26,278 nucleotides of DNA from DASUKL01 sp036278755. Lineage in GTDB: Bacteria; Chloroflexota; Limnocylindria; Limnocylindrales; CSP1-4. The number at the start of each line of letters is the position of its first letter. The first letter of the stretch is position 1. The stretch covers positions 1-26,278 of the forward strand of contig DASUKL010000073.1 in assembly GCA_036278755.1 (NCBI GenBank), read 5' to 3'. Below the pieces are notes generated by a model that did no database searches, had not been told where the DNA came from, and saw only the letters and a program-made list of their open reading frames with translations. Of this stretch, positions 22,786 through 26,278 are shown piece after piece. The translations under genes were made by a program, and so were the position numbers.

Positions 22786-23898
22786 TCAGTGGGGCAGCGT
22801 GCCCGTGGCCAGGAGGGCCAGGCCCAGGACCCCCGCGTTGTAGGCCATATGGGCCCCGAACGAGGCCGCCAGGCCGCGCCGCTCATAGAGGATGCCCAGG
22901 AGCACGGCCATGGGGAAGATGACCACGAACTGGATGAGCGCCCCTCCGGCGGCTTCGCGGAAGGTGGTCCCGCTGGCATTGAAGACGTGGACGAAGGCGA
23001 AGAAGACCGCGCTCCGCCGGAGGGCCACGCCCGGGCCCAGGTCGGCCCACCAGGCGGACAGGGCGAAGCCGCGGAAGAACAGCTCCTCGCCGAGCGGAGC
23101 CACGAGGACGACCGAGACGACGACCAGGGCCAGGGCCAACCCCGTCGAGACATCGGGGAAGCGGTCCCCGGCCGAGATGTCGAGGGCGTTCGCCAGCAGC
23201 CCGCCCAGGAAGGCCAGGGGCAGGACCGCCACGAGGCCGCTGCCGGCGCCGACGAGGAAGTCGGCCACGCGGCGGCCCGGATCGGCAGCTAGGCGGGCCA
23301 GGCCGCGCCAGCGGAAGACGCCGGCCCGGACGACGAGCAGGAGGAGGGCCACGAAGTAACCGGCGAAGACGAAGAGGAGACCGACCAGGAAGCCGAGGGC
23401 CGTGCTGGGGTCAAGGACAGGGACCACGTCGAGGAGGACGGCCAGCAGCGAGCTGAGGGCCACGGCGAAGCCGAAAGCGATGAGCGGCGACGGTCCGCGA
23501 TAGGCGCCGACTGGGCGACGGGCGCGGGCCACGATCTGATAGCCCCCGGCGGACCCGAAGCAGAGCACGAGGGCCACGAACCCAGCCAAGGCCAGGAGGC
23601 CCCGGGCCGTGGCCGAGTCGGCCAGGAGGGCGATGACGATCAGCCCGAAGGCGACGGCAGCGAAGAACCAAGCCGCCAGGTAGAGGCCGGCGCCCGGGCG
23701 ATCAAGGTTGAAGATCGAGCCGCCAGGGGGGCCGTCGCTCGGCGCTGTAGGGGCGCTCCGCAGGCCGCCTACCGGGTCACCCGGAGCGTTCGGCAGTCGC
23801 TCGTTCGGGTCCGCGGGGACGCTCGGGAGGCCGTCTTCCGGGCCCGCGGCGACGCTCGGCAGTCGCTCGTTCGGGTCGGCTGGGCCGCCGACCATCAC
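22786..23898 (-). CDS. CPBP-family intramembrane protease (CAAX/Abi)
   Basis: The start is GTG 23898 (overlapping the upstream stop as GTGA) or ATG 23895 (sharing a base, TGATG); the protein has about 370 residues. Residues 1-60 are soluble with 11-residue tandem repeats (DPNERLPSVAA-like). Several transmembrane helices follow from about 70 on. The CPBP motifs are EELFFRG (271-277), FAFVHV with His304, and FGAHMAYN with His350, which together form the glutamate/histidine active site known for Rce1/CPBP proteases. Substrate is unknown; bacterial members include prenyl-protein protease relatives, bacteriocin-immunity and membrane-protein processing types. It is coupled to the zinc-ribbon membrane protein upstream, so the two probably act together. 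Confidence 0.92.
   Translation of the reverse strand: MMVGGPADPNERLPSVAAGPEDGLPSVPADPNERLPNAPGDPVGGLRSAPTAPSDGPPGGSIFNLDRPGAGLYLAAWFFAAVAFGLIVIALLADSATARGLLALAGFVALVLCFGSAGGYQIVARARRPVGAYRGPSPLIAFGFAVALSSLLAVLLDVVPVLDPSTALGFLVGLLFVFAGYFVALLLLVVRAGVFRWRGLARLAADPGRRVADFLVGAGSGLVAVLPLAFLGGLLANALDISAGDRFPDVSTGLALALVVVSVVLVAPLGEELFFRGFALSAWWADLGPGVALRRSAVFFAFVHVFNASGTTFREAAGGALIQFVVIFPMAVLLGILYERRGLAASFGAHMAYNAGVLGLALLATGTLPH
23791..23877. repeat. 33-bp-period minisatellite within the CPBP gene
   Basis: The 21-base sequence CGGCAGTCGCTCGTTCGGGTC... occurs at 23791-23811 and again exactly at 23857-23877, 66 bp apart, with a degenerate copy between. The translated product is about five 11-residue units (DPNERLPSVAA, GPEDGLPSVPA, DPNERLPNAPG, DPVGGLRSAPT and a partial one). 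The period is a multiple of three, so length changes would stay in frame. Confidence 0.85.
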
Positions 23899-24632
23899 TG
23901 ACGCTGGGCGCTCGGCCTCGGCGCGCTGGAGCGAGGAGCCGGACTGCCGCCGCGAGGCGCCGGCCCGCCCGCCAGGGGCTCCAGGGTCGCCGGCGCGCTG
24001 GCGCTGGGGGCCGGGGCCGGCTCAGCCGGCCGACCCAGGGACGTCACCGGTGCGGGGCCAGGCTCGGCGACCGGTGCATGCTGGCCGGCTCCCAGAGCCG
24101 CGGTCCGCTGGCCGGTCCGGACGGCGACCGGGGCCGGGCGGGCCACATGGGCGGGCGGTTCGAAGTCCTTGCCGCACCAGGCGCACAGGCTCCAGTCGAG
24201 CTCCACGAGCTTGCCGCACTCGGGGCAGACCCGGCGCAGGCGATTGCGACAGGTGGGGCAGATGATCCAGCCCGGCTGCACGCTTCGGCTGCAGTTGGCG
24301 CAGTGGGCCTGGGCCTCGACCTCGACCAGCATGGCCTCCTCGGCCAGGGCCCGCTCGTTGGCCTCGGCCACGGTCTCGGTGGGCCGGACGAGGCGGTAAA
24401 GGAGGACCCCGAAGAGGAAGAAGAGGGGCGTGAAGCAGATGATCAGGGCCGCTGCGAGGTACGGGGCGATGGGGTTGGCGGTCCGCTGGCGCAGGTCCTG
24501 ATAGGCCCAGAAGGCGGCCGCCAGCCAGAGCAGGACGAGGTAGATGCCGGCCGCCTTGAGCCCGGTCTGCACAAGGGGGCTTGCGAACAGGCCGCCGAAG
24601 AAGTTGCCGATCGTGTCGGTGATCTGGCCCAT
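23895..24632 (-). CDS. Double zinc-ribbon membrane protein
   Basis: The start at 24632 (MGQITDTIGNFFGG, 245 residues) is preferred; an in-frame ATG at 24662 would add ten residues. GGGAGG lies 15 bases before the chosen ATG. Two transmembrane helices lie at about 27-45 and 57-80. Then come two four-cysteine zinc ribbons: C111, C114, C125 and C128, then C136, C139, C150 and C153 (CANCSRSV, CPTCRNRLRRVCPECG, CAWCGKDF). The last 90 residues are Pro/Ala/Ser-rich. This is a DZR-type protein of unknown function, probably with cytoplasmic ribbons. The ribbons may bind protein or nucleic acid. It overlaps the CPBP protease gene downstream. Confidence 0.88.
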   Translation of the reverse strand: MGQITDTIGNFFGGLFASPLVQTGLKAAGIYLVLLWLAAAFWAYQDLRQRTANPIAPYLAAALIICFTPLFFLFGVLLYRLVRPTETVAEANERALAEEAMLVEVEAQAHCANCSRSVQPGWIICPTCRNRLRRVCPECGKLVELDWSLCAWCGKDFEPPAHVARPAPVAVRTGQRTAALGAGQHAPVAEPGPAPVTSLGRPAEPAPAPSASAPATLEPLAGGPAPRGGSPAPRSSAPRPSAQRQ

Positions 24633-24795
24633 CAGGCTCGGTCGTGGCCTCCCAGGGAGCATCGCGCGGCCAGCGGGACCGCGGCCCGACAGGGCGTCGG
24701 GTGCGCCGGTTGGCGAGTGTAGCAGAGGGTCCGTGGGCGACCGACGCGCCCGTCGAGCCGGACGGCGGCGCGGAGGGCGGCGCGGACGGCGACGT

Positions 24796-25845
24796 CTAGG
24801 TGGTGGGCTCCGCCCAGCCGGAGAGCGAGAGGGCCCCGCCCACGCCAGCGATCACCGACCCCAGCACATAGGCCCACAGGCCCACGTCGGCGGCGTAGGC
24901 CGACTGCCAGATCCAGGCCACGCCCAGGCCGAAGGCGCCGCCGAAGAAGGGCAGGTAGCCCCACCGCACGCGCGGCGCGAGGCGCGAGGGGCTGATGGCC
25001 AGCAGGCCGAAGACGAAGGCCAGGATGGCGGCCACGACCACGGCCGCCTGGGCCGCGCCCCAGACCATCAGGTAGGGCAGGCCCGGCGTGGCCCGCCAGG
25101 GCAGGAGGATGGCGAAGCCGGCGATGAAGAGGCCCACCGTGGCCACCCAGCCGGCCAGGGTGGTGGGAGCGCTGAAGGGCAGGTCGCTGAACACGCCGGC
25201 CGTCGCCCGCTTGACGGCATCGGATGGAGCGGCCGGTCCGCTTGTCCCGGCCGGTGCGTCCGATCGGGCGTCGTCGGCCCAGGGGGCAGTGGCGCCCGGA
25301 GCCGTCATCGGCGCTGAAGGAGCGGGCGGCGCCTGGGCGGGGGCCCAGACGGAGGTGGCCGAGGCAGCAGCCGCGGGGGCCGGACCGCCGGCCGGCACGG
25401 AGGTGTAGGGCGGCATCGGCCGGCCAGCGCCCGACGAGGGGCGTGGGCCATTCCCCGGTTCCTCCTCGTCGACGGGATGCAGCACCGGAGGGGCCGATCG
25501 AGGCGCGGCCTGGACGGGCGCGGCCGACGGCGGGACCGCCACGGCGGGAGCCGCTACGAGAGCCGAAGACGGCGCTGGACCCGAAGCCGGTGCTGGAGCC
25601 GAAGCCGGCTCTGGAGCCGATCCTGGCGCCGGAGCCGCCTCTGGGGCGGGTGGTGCTGTGGGCGTCTGACCGGCGGGCGCTAGCGCGTCGGGGGTCGCGG
25701 CGGGCGCTAGCGCGTCGGGGGTCGCGGCGGGCGCGACCGGCCGGCCACTCACCGAGGCCAGCAGCGTCCCGCAGGCAGGGCAGCTCAGGCGGCCGGGGGC
25801 GACCGGGGCGCCACAGGTCGGACAGCTCCGCAGGCCTGTGTCCAT
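24796..25845 (-). CDS. Zinc-ribbon protein with Ala/Pro linker and four membrane helices
   Basis: From ATG 25845 (alternative ATG 25863, six residues longer) the protein has 349 residues. A single N-terminal zinc ribbon contains Cys8, Cys11, Cys22 and Cys25 (CPTCGAPVAPGRLSCPACG). About 190 residues of Ala/Pro/Ser-rich linker follow, with a direct repeat of APAATPDAL. Four hydrophobic helices lie at about 229-250, 258-284, 297-313 and 322-341. No enzyme motif is seen. The layout of ribbon, linker and membrane domain resembles the next gene with the order reversed, so the two may be partners. No Shine-Dalgarno is evident. Function unknown. Confidence 0.85.
   Translation of the reverse strand: MDTGLRSCPTCGAPVAPGRLSCPACGTLLASVSGRPVAPAATPDALAPAATPDALAPAGQTPTAPPAPEAAPAPGSAPEPASAPAPASGPAPSSALVAAPAVAVPPSAAPVQAAPRSAPPVLHPVDEEEPGNGPRPSSGAGRPMPPYTSVPAGGPAPAAAASATSVWAPAQAPPAPSAPMTAPGATAPWADDARSDAPAGTSGPAAPSDAVKRATAGVFSDLPFSAPTTLAGWVATVGLFIAGFAILLPWRATPGLPYLMVWGAAQAAVVVAAILAFVFGLLAISPSRLAPRVRWGYLPFFGGAFGLGVAWIWQSAYAADVGLWAYVLGSVIAGVGGALSLSGWAEPTT
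25673..25734. repeat. 27-bp perfect tandem repeat in the zinc-ribbon gene
   Basis: The 27-bp unit beginning GCGGGCGCTAGCGCGTCGGG is exact at 25673-25699 and 25700-25726, followed by 8 bases of a third copy. It encodes the duplicated ATPDALAPA segment of the Ala/Pro linker. The perfect identity suggests a recent slippage or duplication event and the length preserves frame. Confidence 0.9.
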
Positions 25846-25878
25846 GGCCCCAGTGTGGCCCATCGAATCAAGCCCCTG

Positions 25879-26278
25879 TCAGGCCCCTCCCCCGAGGGCC
25901 CGCTGCCAGACGGCTCGGCGCAGCCAAGCTGCCAGGGCCAGGACCAGCAGGCAGAGCCCCATAACGGCTACGAGTCCTAGTGTCCCCAGGGCGAACAACA
26001 CGACCGTCGTGACGGTGGCCACCGGACCGCCCGGTCCCAGGTGAATGGTCGGGAGGGCCGACACCCTGGACCAGGTCAGGGTCAGGGCCGCGATCGTCAG
26101 CGCCGAGGCCGCCAGCGTCGCAGCCCAGCCCAGGATCACGGCCAGCCCGGCGCGCAGGGGATGGCGAGCGATCCAGGCCGGGCTGTCGGCCATGGCGTTC
26201 CAGACCCGTGGACCGCGGCCGAGATAGCGGCGCACGGCCACGGCATGGAAAAGATCGGCCACGACGATGGCCACGGCC
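25879..26278 (-). CDS. Multi-pass membrane protein (partial, 5' end outside window)
   Basis: The stop is at 25879 and the frame stays open to the window edge, so the N-terminus is missing. A GTG at 26274 is the earliest in-window start, but the sequence before it (GCC) does not close the frame. The visible 133 or so residues contain at least two long hydrophobic stretches: AGLAVILGWAATLAASALTI and, later, VVLFALGTLGLVAVMGLCLL followed by VLALAAWL. The end is basic (RRAVWQRALGGGA). I do not recognise a family. It is upstream of the zinc-ribbon gene, 33 bp away, in the same direction. Confidence 0.7.
   Translation of the reverse strand, partial: AVAIVVADLFHAVAVRRYLGRGPRVWNAMADSPAWIARHPLRAGLAVILGWAATLAASALTIAALTLTWSRVSALPTIHLGPGGPVATVTTVVLFALGTLGLVAVMGLCLLVLALAAWLRRAVWQRALGGGA

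Noticed and set aside
1..26278. Lipid A 3-amino-sugar (GnnA/GnnB) pathway
   Set aside because: There is no LpxA-like acyltransferase, and the presence of a 6-dehydrogenase, an acetyltransferase and a 2-epimerase indicates an uronic acid instead.
1..26278. tRNA, rRNA, riboswitch or CRISPR elements
   Set aside because: No cloverleaf-like segments, regular spaced repeats or conserved riboswitch cores were seen by eye; a covariance-model search was not possible.

Overview
The window is a very GC-rich (about 70% or more), densely packed bacterial chromosome segment of about 26 kb. GTG starts and 4-bp stop/start overlaps (GTGA, TGATG) are frequent. The combination of MreB/MreC, RadC, a DUF3048 (YerB-like) protein, proteins with three cell-wall-binding-2 (CWB2) repeats, and many Ala/Pro/Ser-rich surface linkers suggests a monoderm-like, high-GC bacterium. 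My best guess is the Chloroflexota (Limnocylindria-like lineages) rather than an actinomycete. This placement is inference and rests on no marker gene.

Region 1 (1-7749, minus strand) is a tight operon, transcribed from 7749 towards position 1. It holds five nucleotide-sugar enzymes in the order acetyltransferase, aminotransferase, Gfo/Idh dehydrogenase, UDP-sugar 6-dehydrogenase and WbpI-type 2-epimerase, followed by two related glycosyltransferases, the second cut by the window edge. The set matches the WbpA/B/E/D/I pathway from UDP-GlcNAc to UDP-2,3-diacetamido-2,3-dideoxy-mannuronic acid, an acidic surface sugar.

Region 2 (7834-9915) holds two divergent genes. One encodes a membrane-tethered protein built of 15-residue solenoid-like repeats. 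The other encodes a DUF3048 protein on a Pro/Ser/Thr stalk.

Region 3 (9931-17234, minus strand) reads as an envelope cluster: a protein with a caspase-like N-terminal domain plus three CWB2 repeats, a large GH18 protein also ending in three CWB2 repeats, a polyprenol-phosphate mannose synthase-like GT2 and a GT4 glycosyltransferase.

Region 4 (17437-21117) has a membrane-anchored LysM protein on the plus strand, convergent with radC-mreB-mreC on the minus strand. mreC has no ATG, GTG or TTG codon that would keep its membrane anchor, and mreD is not next to it.

Region 5 (21266-26278, minus strand) has an archaeal-type AAA ATPase/DUF234 protein behind an AT-rich promoter, possibly acquired by transfer. 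It is followed by a CPBP-family membrane protease, two zinc-ribbon membrane proteins and a truncated multi-pass membrane protein.

Overall this is a cell-envelope neighbourhood: it makes an acidic glycan precursor, transfers sugars, displays wall-bound enzymes and organises wall growth. I see no tRNA, rRNA, CRISPR array or insertion sequence, and no gene-free stretch longer than about 200 bases.
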